Shown in pieces: positions 41,113 through 52,641 of a DNA stretch of 64,000 bases. Positions within the stretch are counted from its first letter, which is position 1. Each line of letters opens with the position of its first letter. Under the pieces are notes generated by a model. It was not told the DNA's origin. It worked only from the letters and a program-made list of their open reading frames with translations, and ran no database searches. Made by a program: the position numbers and the translations under genes. Source of the stretch: Triglochin maritima (Eukaryota > Streptophyta > Magnoliopsida > Alismatales > Juncaginaceae); assembly GCA_963682175.1 (NCBI GenBank), contig OY821789.1:8494001-8558000 (forward strand), written 5' to 3'.

Positions 41113-42379
41113 TTAAAGATGTCCATTTTTCTCTGCCCAATCCAGTAACTTTGTGAGTGTCTGATCTTCCACTTCTGTGCGGCTCGACTTACTAAACATT
41201 GTGTTCATCAATGCTATCTTCCTCGTGGCTAGCTTCAACATATGTTTTCGCTCTGATTTTTCACCTATAACTTGTGAACAATGTTCAAGTTTTGAACACA
41301 GCTCCACAACCCGGTCGTCCAGTTGAATTGGTGCTGGGCTTTTCCCTTCTTCTTTGCCTTTTTTACCCTTTCTAGGCGCTGAAAATGTTGTTGTGGAGTT
41401 TCATCTGGTGTTGTTTCGTCTAGCGGAGGTGACCGGGTCAAAGAGCTTTCCGTGCTTTTTCTTTTAGTCCCGCTTCCTGATGTTGGAGTACTATCTACTT
41501 CCTCCCGTTCAATTAGGCGTGCACGTGTTCCCTTTCCTGAACTGGGTTTTACCAACGACTCCCACTTTGGATACTTGCGTAACATTTCCTATGTATGGAG
41601 GAATGAAAACTTGGTACCGACAGTGGATTCGTAAATGTTGTGCGCATCACGAATGACACCTTCGTGGTTGTATCCGCTCCTTTTCCGTCGTAGAGCTTCA
41701 TCATAGCAACCACTCCACTTCATTACTAATGACGTAAACCTTCTCCAATGACCTTTCAATGAGTCCGAGAGGCGTGCGGTTATCATCTTGTTTGAACTAG
41801 CAGCCTGCTCGTACACACGTGTCACTCTACCCCATAAAGCTCCGGCTTTTTGCGAGGTGCCTACAACGGCATCCATACTAACTTGCATGTAAGCCGAGAT
41901 CAACGCTTCATCATCCAACGTGGACCAGGCCTTCAGCTTGTTTGGTTGTGGTGATGGAGATGACGTACGTCGTCTTGGTTCTGTAGATGGTTGGTCATGA
42001 TGTTATCCTCATCATCAGAAGTTGAGATTGAGATAGTAGGACATGCATGTCCAGTAAGTAGGTTCGCATACATTTCATAAAGAGGTAATGGATTGTAATA
42101 TTGTTGTGGTGGTGGATATTGTTGTTGCGGGTAAGATTGTTGTGGTGGTGGATATTGTTGTTGTGGGTAAGGTTGTTGTAATGATGGATATTGTTGTTGT
42201 GGATAAGGTTGTTGTGGTGGTAAATATTGTGTGGGTGGATTTTGTGAAGAACTTGGATTGTTGTAAGGGTCGAATTGGTAAGGGAATGGTGGTGGAATAT
42301 GTCCATAACTACTGGAAAATAATGGCTGAGGGGTGCCTCGTCCGCGCTGTGAGTCACGATTGTGGTCAGTGGACGACAT
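41113..42379 (-). pseudogene. PIF/Harbinger ORF1 (Myb-like DNA-binding protein)
   Basis: Reading from MSSTDHNRDSQ at 42,379, a proline/glutamine/tyrosine-rich N-terminus leads, after frame breaks near 41,930, to DDEALISAYMQVSMDAVVGT and WGRVTRVYEQ...RRFTSLVMKWSGCY. This is the Myb/SANT-like trihelix region typical of PIF/Pong ORF1, which binds DNA and escorts the transposase. A basic, charged C-terminus follows (KRKSTESSLTRS, LERVKKAKKKGK). Stops at about 41,935, 41,589 and 41,265 split the frame, so it is not functional as it stands. Confidence 0.75.
42108..42240. repeat. 36-bp tandem repeat in PIF ORF1
   Basis: Copies start at 42,108, 42,144, 42,180 and (partial) 42,216, with a core like GGTGGATATTGTTGTTG. 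On the minus strand each copy encodes a 12-residue unit rich in YPQQQYPPPQQ. The valine-rich plus-strand reading of the same bases is a shadow. Confidence 0.85.
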
Positions 42380-42387
42380 TCTCTTGT

Positions 42388-43513
42388 AAGTCTTCCACTT
42401 CCTCATCTGATGACGTAGATGAGGCAATAGACCAAGTAACCGACGCAGTTGTCGAGTACATCTCCTCTTATCTCAATACACAACGTCCATGTAGGACGAG
42501 AATGCGAACTTCTAACCCGGACAGAGATCGGACGGTTGGTTATAATCGTCTAATTACAGATTATTTTACTGATAGTCCGGTGTATTGTGATCGTATTTTC
42601 AGAAGAAGGTTTCGAATGTGGAAGAATGTCTTCCTTTGAATTGTAAACATGCTCGAGGCTACCGATGTATTCTTCCAGCAACGACCAGATGCGGTGGGTC
42701 GACTTAGCATATCAGGTATCCAAAAATGTATTGCAGCGCTGCAGATGTTAGCATATGGCGTAGCAGCAGACACGGTTGACGAGTACTTACGTCCCAGCGA
42801 AGCAACCGCAAGAATGCCCCTCCAAAAATTCTGTGAAGACGTCATCAGCAATTTCGGTGCTGAATATCTACGAACGCCTAATCCAGCGGACGTAGCAAGA
42901 TTGCTCCAGGTTGGTGAACTACGAGGGTTTCCAGGCATGATGGGCAACATGGATTGTATGCATTGGGAATGGAAGAATTGTCTAGTTGCTTGGAAAGGAC
43001 AATATCAGGGCCGAAGTGGAAATGCAACACTTGTTCTGGAAGTTGTTGCATCTTACGACTTATGAATTTGGCATTCATTTTTTGGGATCCCAGGATCGTG
43101 TAACGATCTGAATGTCCTCCAACGATCTCCAGTTTTCGACGACATTATGGAGGGACGTGCACCACCTGTTAGATATGAAGTGAATGACAACTCGTATGAT
43201 ATGGATTACTATCTCACAGATGACATTTATCCAAAATAGGCAGCATTTATGCAATCAATCATTCTTCCTCAGACACCAAAAGATAAATTGTTTGCCTACA
43301 CCAATTTTAGGAAGCAACAAGGAAAGATGTGGAACGCGCATTTGGGGTACTTCAAACAAGATTCGCCATCGTGAAAAGCCTTCGCTAGCATGGAGTCCAG
43401 AGATTCTCGCTAAAATTATGACTGCATGCATAATATTGCACAACATGATTGTGGAGGACGAACGCGACTCTTACGAGCAGTTGGTGGATGTAAACGAATT
43501 TCTTAACGACTGA
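42388..43513 (+). pseudogene. PIF/Harbinger DDE transposase (nuclease)
   Basis: The frame from about 42,388 reads KSSTSSSDDVDEAID (the expected ATG is AAG), reaches FRMWKNVFL, and meets a TGA at 42,637 where the family has Arg. It then continues through FFQQRPDAVGRLS, GFPGMMGNMDCMHWEW (first catalytic Asp) and WKGQYQG. A second TGA lies at 43,063, just before IWHSFFGIPG and the second Asp (CNDLNVL). A third stop at about 43,237 replaces Trp. A frameshift near 43,310 precedes RKDVERAFGVLQ (catalytic Glu), another stop follows, and the end reads IILHNMIVEDERDSYEQ. All three catalytic residues are recognisable, but the protein cannot be made. Confidence 0.85.
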
Positions 43514-44308
43514 CCTCAAAACACCGCCGGAAGTTCAAACGAGTCAGGTCTTCCGTATTCCACTGATAGTATCGTAGATATTAACAAATATTTGTGTAAC
43601 AGAGATCGGGTTCGGGACGCCCGGAAACATATAACATTGCGAGCCGATTTGATCGTAAATATATGGCAACGCTTTGGAAGGAATGCAAGTTAATTTTGTT
43701 TGTAATATGTATTGTAATAATTTAATTTAAAATTATTGTATTATGTAATTGTCGAATTTTAATTAAATCTAATTTTTCGATATTATTTGGCAATTAATGT
43801 AATTTAATTAGATTACGTCACTGTAGAAATAATTTATTTAGTAGTTTGTGTATTTTTGTGATGAAATAGAAAATGAGGTAAAAAATGATGTGGATGAGAG
43901 AGAATGTTGAAAGTGGGGTTGGGATTAAGGAGTGGATAATGATTTGGGTTGGGGGTGGGTTGTATAGTGTTTTTCGCTGACGTGTCGGAGAGAGAAACTG
44001 AGTTGGAAGAGAAATTTTAGGTTGGAATTGTGAATGCTCTTACGGGTAGATACGAAGAAACATTGAAATTAACAAACTACACAATCACAGATCACTAGTA
44101 AAGTTACAACATGTGCCAAGAATCTATTGCTTAACTTGAATGACACTGTATTACCAAAATCCTCCTGTATATGAAAACGTTCTCGATTTTCATTCCAATA
44201 AATTTATCTTATTTCTTTGGAAAATTGACATATTTTAGCCAAAGGGATATGATGGTTCTGAAAGTGAAAGAGAAACCGAAAAAGTAAATGACAAAAGTTG
44301 CTACAACA

Positions 44309-44522
44309 TCATTAGGGATGATTCACCTTTTCATCTCCCATAACCTCATCAACCTTTTCATATTCTCATTTATAACTCTTGTAACATCCACCCTTTCATT
44401 TCCTTCACTTAGCCTATAAATATGAAACTATTGTAATGCTTTGGTGCATATGAAGAAATACAACAATTGTTCTCTCCCTCTAAATATTCATCTTTTGTTT
44501 TATGTCTTTACATTTTACAACA
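44309..44522 (+). repeat. Left LTR of the copia element (5'-truncated)
   Basis: It matches the right LTR from TCATTAGGGATGATTC to TTTACAACA with only about two differences (for example TTTTGTTTT against TTGTGTTTT). The first 17 bases present in the right copy are replaced here by unrelated sequence, so the terminal TG of the 5' LTR is missing. A TATA-like CCTATAAATATG lies at about 44,413-44,424. Confidence 0.9.
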
Positions 44523-47092
44523 CGTTATCAGCACGATATTGTCTCTTGCATATTATTCTTCAGAAGCACGAGTTTCTCCCGATTGATATTGTAGAAATCA
44601 TCGACAGGTAATTGTCATACATCCAATGTTTGAATCAAGTCCGATATAGTATACATCTACATGTAGAATAATTGGGGAAATTTTTATTTCATTTCATAAG
44701 CATATTGTTTTGTCTCATCATGCTAGATTGGCGGATTAATATAGTTACCTTGCTCGTAACTAGTATGTGTAACTAGTATTGTTTTCTTTCTATTGTTTTT
44801 ATTTTTACTATGTAATAGTTTGAGTTTTATTATAGTTGTGCATATCCTATCTTTTTTAACTATGAGGTCTAGAGAATATTATTTATTCCTTGCATATAAG
44901 TTACTTGTAGATTGAGAAATTGATTTTCTTCTCTCTACCTCAGCTCCTTCTATGGGAAGTTGATTGTGAACTTAAATCCATAATTTTATTTTCACCATTT
45001 TGTTAATGTTCATATAGGAGGTAATGAAGTTTTCTTTCTCATTTGTTTGTAGTATTTAATAATATTTACAATCCATGCAAAGTGATTTTAATTTCTTGCT
45101 CAAATACATAAGAGAAAATATTATGATTTTTTTTTAATATGTGATGAAAAAGAGCAATAAGAGGTTTGCAATATTATAAAACAATAATTAACTCAAACAT
45201 ATATGGTACGTTGGAGCATGCTCATTTACAAAAGTTGTATAAGCTTTTAACATAGATATTAATGTTGTATGCAATGTGGTTGTTACATACATTATATATA
45301 ATATGAAATGCATTGATAATAATTTATTTGATGCTTATTTGGATGCAAATGCTTGTTCTATAAATCTTCTTAAATTGAAGATTTAATGTAAAGATTCAAT
45401 TGACATTTATTGATTTGTATTCATAAAAAGTGTAACCATCAAAATATGTATTGTATATGATTATTTTACTTACATATTGAATTTGTATTTGTTGAACACG
45501 AGGTAATTAATTACTCACATGATACATAGAATATATCATGTTAATTTTGTATGTATATATAAAATAAATGAGACTACATGTGTACAATCATTATATATGC
45601 TATAGGTAATAAGTTACATGCATGTACCAATTATGCTTTGATGCTTGTAAGTTATGACTTTTAACTCTATACTTGACATCATGGATAAGAATGACATCTC
45701 ATCATGGGTTATGGACGTTGAACCTAACTCATTGCCTTTTTAAATACCAATGACTAGAGAAAGAAGCATCAAATCAAGATAAAATGGAGGTAGTGATTTT
45801 CGTTTGCTATCCTATTTGTTAAAATAATTTTAAAAGTATAATGATTTAATCTCATGCATGTTTTTATGGTTGGACAAATATTGAGTTATTGATCAAAATT
45901 CATAATTTCTCGATCCAATGAAGCATGACAATAAATAGTTACATATTTAGTAGTACTTGTAAAATCAAATGATATATAACTCATGCAACTGTGTATTGAT
46001 TCATTTGCTTAGAATAATACATGAAATCTTAGTATCATGTTGATTAAAAGAGTATTTGTAAAGTGGTTCAAGCATGTGATTATTACTTGTTAATTTTGAT
46101 GCATCACATGATCATTCACAACCAATACGAGCATTCATCTCGTGAGCACATAATATCCATCTTGATAGATGTATATATATAGTACAATGTGCTACAATAT
46201 AGTGGAATTTGAATCACCATGTTAAAATGTGATCATTGTTATTGAAAATGACATGCATTTGCCCAGAAGGCGAATATCTTATTACTTATAAAGTCTACGA
46301 TACAAAGATTTAGAGATTATCATTTAATGATGGTTATGAAATTTTATGATAATCCCTGAAGGATTCATATGACCATCTAGACAACGTGCAAATAACCAAT
46401 TGAGTAAAAATGCACGTCAATCTCTAAATCAAACTCTATGACCAGAAGTTCATAGACATATGGAGATTAAAGAAAATATATATATTTTATTGAACACGTT
46501 AATGATCCAATACTCTTTTGGGTTATGCATCGCCGATGACTGAATGTCATGAGAGTCGTTGGAAAATCATGATACATTTTTTTCCTTTTTATTGGTGTGC
46601 CAGAAGCATACGTTACAAAGTATCGTGAAAACAAGAGCATAAACAGTGACCTAAATTTTGTGCAAATAAGAAGCATGAAATAAAGATGACGTCAACGAGA
46701 TGAAACATGCCCAGAAGTGCATAAATAAAATCATCTCTTATATTTATTGTGGATGTCATCATTGGTATTGTTATAGCTAACTTTGTTAGCTTCTATCACA
46801 ACAAAAATGAAGTCAGATTTGTCGACCAATTTGCACAATAAGTCTCTGTTTTATCTCTCAATATTGATCATTATGTGATCTTAAAATTTATACATGATAC
46901 ATTAATGTACATCATGAATCTTCCCCTACTTTACTTGTACAATAATGAAAAATTATTTCCCTCCTGTGATTTAAAGCTCCTGAAGGGCTTTTTATTGTCC
47001 AATCCAATATAGCATGTACATGGACAATAATCATATATAGTATGTACATTTTCTTACATTAGGGGGAGAAGCTAGAAGCTTAAAGAATGTCA
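44523..47092. other. Non-coding interior of the copia element
   Basis: Where gag, protease and integrase would normally lie, the sequence is AT-rich and full of stops in all frames. I recognise no zinc knuckle or integrase motif. Scattered words such as CCAGAAG and CCTGAAG appear from about 46,260 on. It may be a heavily decayed coding region or a replacement sequence. Confidence 0.55.
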
Positions 47093-47415
47093 ATAAAATG
47101 TACTATATTGAACCTGAAGTTCATAAAAGAATATACGTACAAATATGGTTGAACCAGAAGTTCATAAAATCATTATCTTGCAATATTTAGCAAGTAATTG
47201 TCATAAGTTGTATTATATTGAATCTGAAGTTCATAAGAGAAATTACGTACAAGTATGGTTGAACTAGAAGTTCATAAAATCATTATCTTGCAATATTTAG
47301 CAAGTAATTGCCATAAAATGTACTATATTGAACCTGAAGTTCATAAGAGAAATTACGTACAAGTATGGTTGAACCAGAAGTTCATAAAATCATTATCTTG
47401 CAATATATAACAAAT
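47093..47415. repeat. 110-bp tandem repeat, three copies
   Basis: Copies begin at 47,093, 47,203 and 47,313, each starting ATAA(A/G)(A/T)TGTA(C/T)TATATTGAA. Inside each copy the motif GAACC(T/A)GAAGTTCATAA occurs twice about 42 bp apart, so the unit itself arose by duplication. The copies are more than 90 percent alike by eye. They lie about 300 bp upstream of the surviving pol frame. Confidence 0.9.
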
Positions 47416-47701
47416 ATTTATCATATTTTTTTTTATCACAAAAGAGCGACTAAGTCTTATATTATTCACATAATATAAAATGGAGATCTCCACATATATG
47501 ATAAAATATATTTGAGCTCAACCAACGTCAGAAGCGTTGACCATGACATATTATTTGTGGAAATGAAATAAAAGTTAGTCACTCTCATTGCACCTCCTGA
47601 AGAGGTTATTCCTGAAGAATACAAACCCATAAAAAAAATGCAGCTGCTAAACAAAAGATTAAAGAAATTACGGGGATATCGAACGGTCAAATCCTGAAAT
47701 T

Positions 47702-49732
47702 TTGGGAAACGAATTACCAGATGCATTTACAGATGCAAAGAAAGTTACAAAATCACATATACATGCTGAAAATGCACCAGGAAAAGTTGATACTCCTAAG
47801 TTGTCAAATGAGTTAAATATCCACCGAAAACGTGGACGACCAATTGGGTCAAAGGATATAAAACCAAGAAAAAAGAAAGAGAAAAGCGTAGCACCTGAAG
47901 ATGTTACTGCTAATATTATCCATACCCCTGAAGAGGTAGTGAAAGAACAAAATGGCAACATAGACCAACGAGAGACCGAAGTGTCTAAAAATGAAAATGC
48001 AGATGAGATCTCAATAAATTATGTGCACAATCAGAAAAGATGGAATCGAGACGAAACCATCGTTGATGAATTTTTTTCATATGCTATAGCAAATGAAGTA
48101 ATGAATGTTGAATATTGTGAGCCAAAATCTATTGAAGAATGTCGACAAAGAAATGATTGGCCACAATGGAAAAATGCAATACAAGCAGAATTGCATTCAC
48201 TTGAAAAACATAATGTTTTTGGACCTGTGGTGCTTACACCCAATGACGTAAAACCTGTGGGATTCAAATGGGTGTTCTCGATAAAGAGAAATGAGAAAAA
48301 TGAGATTGTAAGATATAAAGCCCGACTTGTGGCTCAAGGTTTCACCCAAATACCCGGTGTTGATTATGAAGAAATGTATTCACCTGTAGTGGATGCAACA
48401 ACACTAAGATTTCTTATCAGTCTCACAGTCATAAATAGACTTCAAATGCAACTCATGGATGTGGTTACTGCTTATCTATATGGGTCATTAGATACAAACA
48501 TATATATGAAAGTCCCTGAAGGACTAAAACTACCAAAAATTTGTACTTCCAAACCGCGAGGGTTGTACTCCATACAACTAAAAAGATCCTTATATGGATT
48601 AAAGCAATATGGACGAATGTGGTACAATCGTCTAAGCAAAAGTCTTCTGAGCGAAGGATTCAAAAATGACTCCATATGTCCATGTGTTTTCATTAAAAAG
48701 TCTTCATCTGGTTTTACGATTATAGCTGTATATGTTGATGATTTAAATATTATTGGGACACCAAATGATATTGAGATTACAGCTCAATACTTGAAAACTG
48801 AATTTGAGATGAAAGACCTTGGTGTAACTAAATTTTACCTCGGTCTGCAGATCGAGCATTTTCCGAGTGGAATTTTTATTCACCAAGCAAATTATATAGA
48901 GAAGATGTTAAAACGCTTTAATATGGATAGAGCTCATCCATTAAGTTCACCAATGGTCGTTCGATCACTTATAAGTGAAAAAGATCCTTTTCGTCCCCGA
49001 GGAAAGGGTGACAAAGTCTTCGGTCCTGAAGTACCGTATCTAAGCGCTATTGGAGCTTTAATGTATCTTGCTAATAATACACGACCTGATATAAGTTTTG
49101 CTGTGAACCTTCTAGCAAGATACAGCTCTGAACCAACATATAGGCATTGGAAAGGAATCAAGCATGTATTCCGCTACCTTAGTGGAACACGTGATATGGG
49201 GTTATTTTATAGAAAGGACTCGAAGTCCGAACTTATTGGATATTCAGATGCTGGATATCTATCAGACCCCCACAAAGCAAAATCACAAACAGGATACGTG
49301 TTCACATATGGTGGCACCGCCATTTCATGGCAATCGACAAAACAGACCCTGACGGCAACATCTTCAAATCAAGCAGAACTGATTGCATTATATGAAGCTA
49401 GTCGAGAATGTGTATGGTTGAGATCAGTAATTCAACACATACAAAAGGAATGTGGTCTTGACGGAATAAATGACAAGCCAACATTGTTATATGAAGATAA
49501 TAGCGCATGCATTGCCCAAATAAAGGAAGGTTATATCAAAGGAGACAAGACAAAACACATTTCACCAAAGTTCTTCTCGACGCATGATTTACAAAAGAAT
49601 GGAGAGATAGATGTCTGTCAAATCAGATCATGCGAGAATCTTGCAGATTTATTCACAAAGGCGTTGCCTACTAAAGTTTTTGAATGGCTTGTTCACAAGA
49701 TTGGTGTTCCTCGTTTGAAGAATATATGCTAA
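47702..49732 (+). CDS. Copia pol: reverse transcriptase and RNase H (676 aa)
   Basis: An open frame of 676 residues. The start ELPDAFTDAKKVTKSHI and RKRGRPIGSKD is the linker found after integrase in many plant copia polyproteins. The RT domain begins near residue 150 (WKNAIQAELHSLEKH), with KWVFSIKRNEKNEIVRYKAR, LVAQGFTQ, the catalytic YVDDLNII and KDLGVTKFYLGLQI. RNase H follows: GYSDAGYLSD, SSNQAELIAL and YEDNSACI give its acidic residues, then THDLQKNGEIDV and ENLADLFTKALP. The enzymes would copy element RNA into DNA in the cytoplasmic particle. The ATG at 47,702 is probably not a native start; residues resembling the same protein continue upstream to about 47,590 with a stop in between. 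No integrase or gag is present. Confidence 0.9.
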   Translation: MGNELPDAFTDAKKVTKSHIHAENAPGKVDTPKLSNELNIHRKRGRPIGSKDIKPRKKKEKSVAPEDVTANIIHTPEEVVKEQNGNIDQRETEVSKNENADEISINYVHNQKRWNRDETIVDEFFSYAIANEVMNVEYCEPKSIEECRQRNDWPQWKNAIQAELHSLEKHNVFGPVVLTPNDVKPVGFKWVFSIKRNEKNEIVRYKARLVAQGFTQIPGVDYEEMYSPVVDATTLRFLISLTVINRLQMQLMDVVTAYLYGSLDTNIYMKVPEGLKLPKICTSKPRGLYSIQLKRSLYGLKQYGRMWYNRLSKSLLSEGFKNDSICPCVFIKKSSSGFTIIAVYVDDLNIIGTPNDIEITAQYLKTEFEMKDLGVTKFYLGLQIEHFPSGIFIHQANYIEKMLKRFNMDRAHPLSSPMVVRSLISEKDPFRPRGKGDKVFGPEVPYLSAIGALMYLANNTRPDISFAVNLLARYSSEPTYRHWKGIKHVFRYLSGTRDMGLFYRKDSKSELIGYSDAGYLSDPHKAKSQTGYVFTYGGTAISWQSTKQTLTATSSNQAELIALYEASRECVWLRSVIQHIQKECGLDGINDKPTLLYEDNSACIAQIKEGYIKGDKTKHISPKFFSTHDLQKNGEIDVCQIRSCENLADLFTKALPTKVFEWLVHKIGVPRLKNIC

Positions 49733-49862
49733 AGTGAGGGGGAGCATCATACGCGCTGCACTCTTTTTTCCTTCACCAAGTTTTTATCCCATTGGGTTTT
49801 TCTTGGTAAGATTTTTAACGAGGCAGCATCTTTAGCGTATAAAGGTGATCATCCAGGGGGAG

Positions 49863-50093
49863 TGTTATGAATTCTTAATTCATTAGGGATGATTCACCTT
49901 TTCATCTCCCATAACCTCATCAACCTTTTCATATTCTCATTTATAACTCTTGTAACATCCACCCTTTCATTTCCTTCACTTAGCCTATAAATATGAAACT
50001 ATTGTAATGCTTTGGTGCATATGAAGAAATACAACAATTGTTTTCTCCCTCTAAATATTCATCTTGTGTTTTATGTCTTTACATTTTACAACA
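49863..50093 (+). repeat. Right LTR of the copia element
   Basis: It runs from TGTTATGAATTC to TTTACAACA with the 4-bp terminal inverted repeat TGTT/AACA. The polypurine tract lies immediately before it. The TATA-like CCTATAAATATG at about 49,983-49,994 matches the left LTR. Confidence 0.9.
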
Positions 50094-52633
50094 GTTAATT
50101 AATTGTTATATATTGACATTTTTTAAGATTTTATAAGAAACGTGAAAAGTTGACATTTTACTGATTAAAGTACGTTTCCCTACTCGGAGATGATGTCATT
50201 TGTTGACATGTTAACACAAAAACAAGAGGCTTGAGTATGAAACACGCAGGGTGGTTCGAAAATTCGAGCCAATCAAAACTGGTTCCGACTATTTTTAAGT
50301 TGTGCTTTTGTTTTATTTCATTTTTGCACTTTCCGCCGAATTTCATAAATTGTCTAAATATACACTTATTAATTAGTTAATTTACGTAAACTCTCCTTGA
50401 ACAGTCGCCGTTTTCATTGGAATTACGACAAACCTCAAGTGTATGATATCTCCTTGAAACTACAACAATGGGATTGAAACTCCAATACAGTAGAGATAGT
50501 AGTTATGGTCAGTGTTGTTATGGTTGGTTGTGATGACAATGACCAGAGAAGGAGGAGAATGTTCAGAAATGTTCATATATATATATATTCGATTTATAGG
50601 AGCCTCACATGAAAAAAGAATTTCATAAATTTTTTGAAATTTTTTTAAATATAAAAAATAAAAACAATATATCCGTTGATACCAAAAGTGATAAAACGTA
50701 AAACATAGTGTCAATTTGGCTAAAAGTATCAAAATATTTTGTGGAAAAAAACAAATATTTATTGCTCCACCTAAAAAAGCAAAATAACAAGTGGGCATTG
50801 GTTGGGATTTACATATTATAATTGTTAGAACCTCAAAATCTTCCTTATCTGACCATGACCACCTCCAACTTCTACCTAACATTCTTAAAGGAGGAGCTGG
50901 TGCAACTGTCATCCAACATCAAAACTTCAAACAATAAAAAAAGGAAAAAAATAATTATGCTTTGCAATTAATTAAGAAAGAAAGGATGGAGTGGAAAAAT
51001 CGAAAACCAAGAGGGTAGATTAGAATTATTGGTTTTTGAAATTCTAATAGCTGTCATTTTTATTTTAGTTGTATCCACTTTGTGTTGTCCATAACAACAT
51101 ATGGGTGCAATGACTACGGGAGATGAAGCAAAGCAAATGAACTTTTTAATTAGATAATCCAAGCAAAAGCTACTTTTAAGGAGTTGATTATGGTAAAGCT
51201 GCTTTTGCTTTACGGCTGATGGGGGATTGGTTGGTGACTTGGTGAGCATTTTATTGTTGGTGCATGTTTACATTTGATTGGAAAGAATTAGGAATCTTGA
51301 GATCACGAAAAATGTGATGAGTTGTTGAATTTTAAAATGATTCTAGAAAGTTATCCAAAAAAATCTTGAAGAGACTTGACTTTTGAAAGGGAATTATTGT
51401 CAACCATAAATGAGTTATGTTAGAATAGAAAAAATGATAAACAATTTTTCCAACATAGCCACACGCATAATTCTCCGCCTATGGATATAAAACATGCTAT
51501 TTTGGCAAAAGAATTTTGAGTCCTAAAATAAGAGTTTTTTGATAACGTGGTGAATCGGTGAATGTGTGTGTGCATTCCGCGTGTGCTACTAATTTTTGTT
51601 TTATTAACCACTAAATGGCTACCGACAACTCCCAAAAAATCACACTTAACTATTTATACAAAAAATTAAAAGATGAAAATAGTTTATTCGAGCCAACTAC
51701 CTGACATTTTAAATATTTGCATGAATGAATCATATACGATTCCATGGAAATGTTGCTACTTAAAATTAAAAATTATAATGCACGATGTGTTACTAAAATA
51801 ATAAAAATGATTCTGTTTTTTTTTTTTTGCAAAATAATACTGAAATTCACTGAGTTGGTATTATGTCCCGTAGTGCAATGCCAAGGCCGCTAGAATAATT
51901 AAGATTAAATCTTGATATGCTTAATGGGATATGATTTCTTGGTAAGAATCGTCCACCAAAGCAAGCTATACAAAACTATCCAACTCAACCTTGTTAAAAA
52001 ATTAATGGAAGTCTTCCTCGGTCAATTTGAGTGGTTATCCACTATGATTTGTTCCTTTCTGCCACCTTCAGAGGTCTGTATAATCTATCTATTAATTAAG
52101 TAAAAAACATGCCAACGCCCGTCTACTTAGAATGGTTAAATTGTAATGTGAATTTAGGAATTTGAGACGACCTAAATTGCTTGGTTAGTATTTGCATTTC
52201 AAGCTAGAGACGTAGTTTAATCTCTCTCTTTTTCTTCTTTCGAACGACAAGTTGTGATAATTTTGTTGTGTTAAACTAATGTATCTTGAATTGTTCAAAT
52301 TGTAGTTCTAATTCGCACTCAACAAAAGTTAGAAATCATAGTGATGATCATGGTTTATGATGATTAGGTTTAGCGGTTAAATACCATCGTTACATGACTT
52401 CCCACTATCAATTGCAATACTTTATCGATTATTCGATTTAGATATTTGCAAGTAAACATGACACCGGAACAGATTCCATTACGAAATATTACAGAAGGGC
52501 TATCTTGATGAAAGACTATATGAATATACCTTTAGAATAGGTCTTACTAAATCCATTTCAAAGTTTTCTTAGAATCTTCTGCTTTGACTCTATCCACTTC
52601 CTTCTTAGATAGTCGTGTTGACAAAGTCCAATC
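50094..52633. other. Intergenic, AT-rich, no gene seen
   Basis: Short ORFs here have no recognisable motifs. A (TA)n tract lies at 50,576-50,587 and a T11 tract near 51,819. I see no RNA gene or transposon ends that I can support. Confidence 0.45.
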
Positions 52634-52641
52634 CATGGAAG

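Larger units (their letters stand above)
40426..44039. mobile_element. Complete PIF/Harbinger transposon, inactivated
   Basis: A 3,614-bp element with the 3-bp target duplication TTA (40,423-40,425 and 44,040-44,042). Its ends are GAGCACCCTCAACGGG and, in complement, GAGCATTCACAATTCC, typical of PIF-type elements. It carries a Myb-like ORF1 on the minus strand and a DDE transposase on the plus strand, arranged head to head. Both are interrupted. The GC-rich block at 40,440-40,590 is shared with the MITE at 9,629-10,336. Confidence 0.9.
44309..50093 (+). mobile_element. Ty1-copia retrotransposon with short LTRs and no recognisable gag or integrase
   Basis: The right LTR (49,863-50,093, 231 bp) starts TGTTATGAATTC and ends TTTACAACA, and is preceded by the polypurine tract CCAGGGGGAG. 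The left LTR (44,309-44,522) is almost identical but lacks the first 17 bases, and the flanks show no clear target duplication. After the left LTR, CGTTATCAGCACG is at the primer-site position. About 3.1 kb then lacks any long ORF, followed by an intact RT/RNase H frame (47,702-49,732). The near-identity of the LTRs suggests a fairly recent insertion. Confidence 0.9.

Noticed and set aside
42088..42639. Valine-rich plus-strand ORF (first 100 codons)
   Set aside because: It is the reverse reading of the 36-bp repeats that encode the PQQ-rich part of PIF ORF1. Only the portion after about 42,388 belongs to the transposase.
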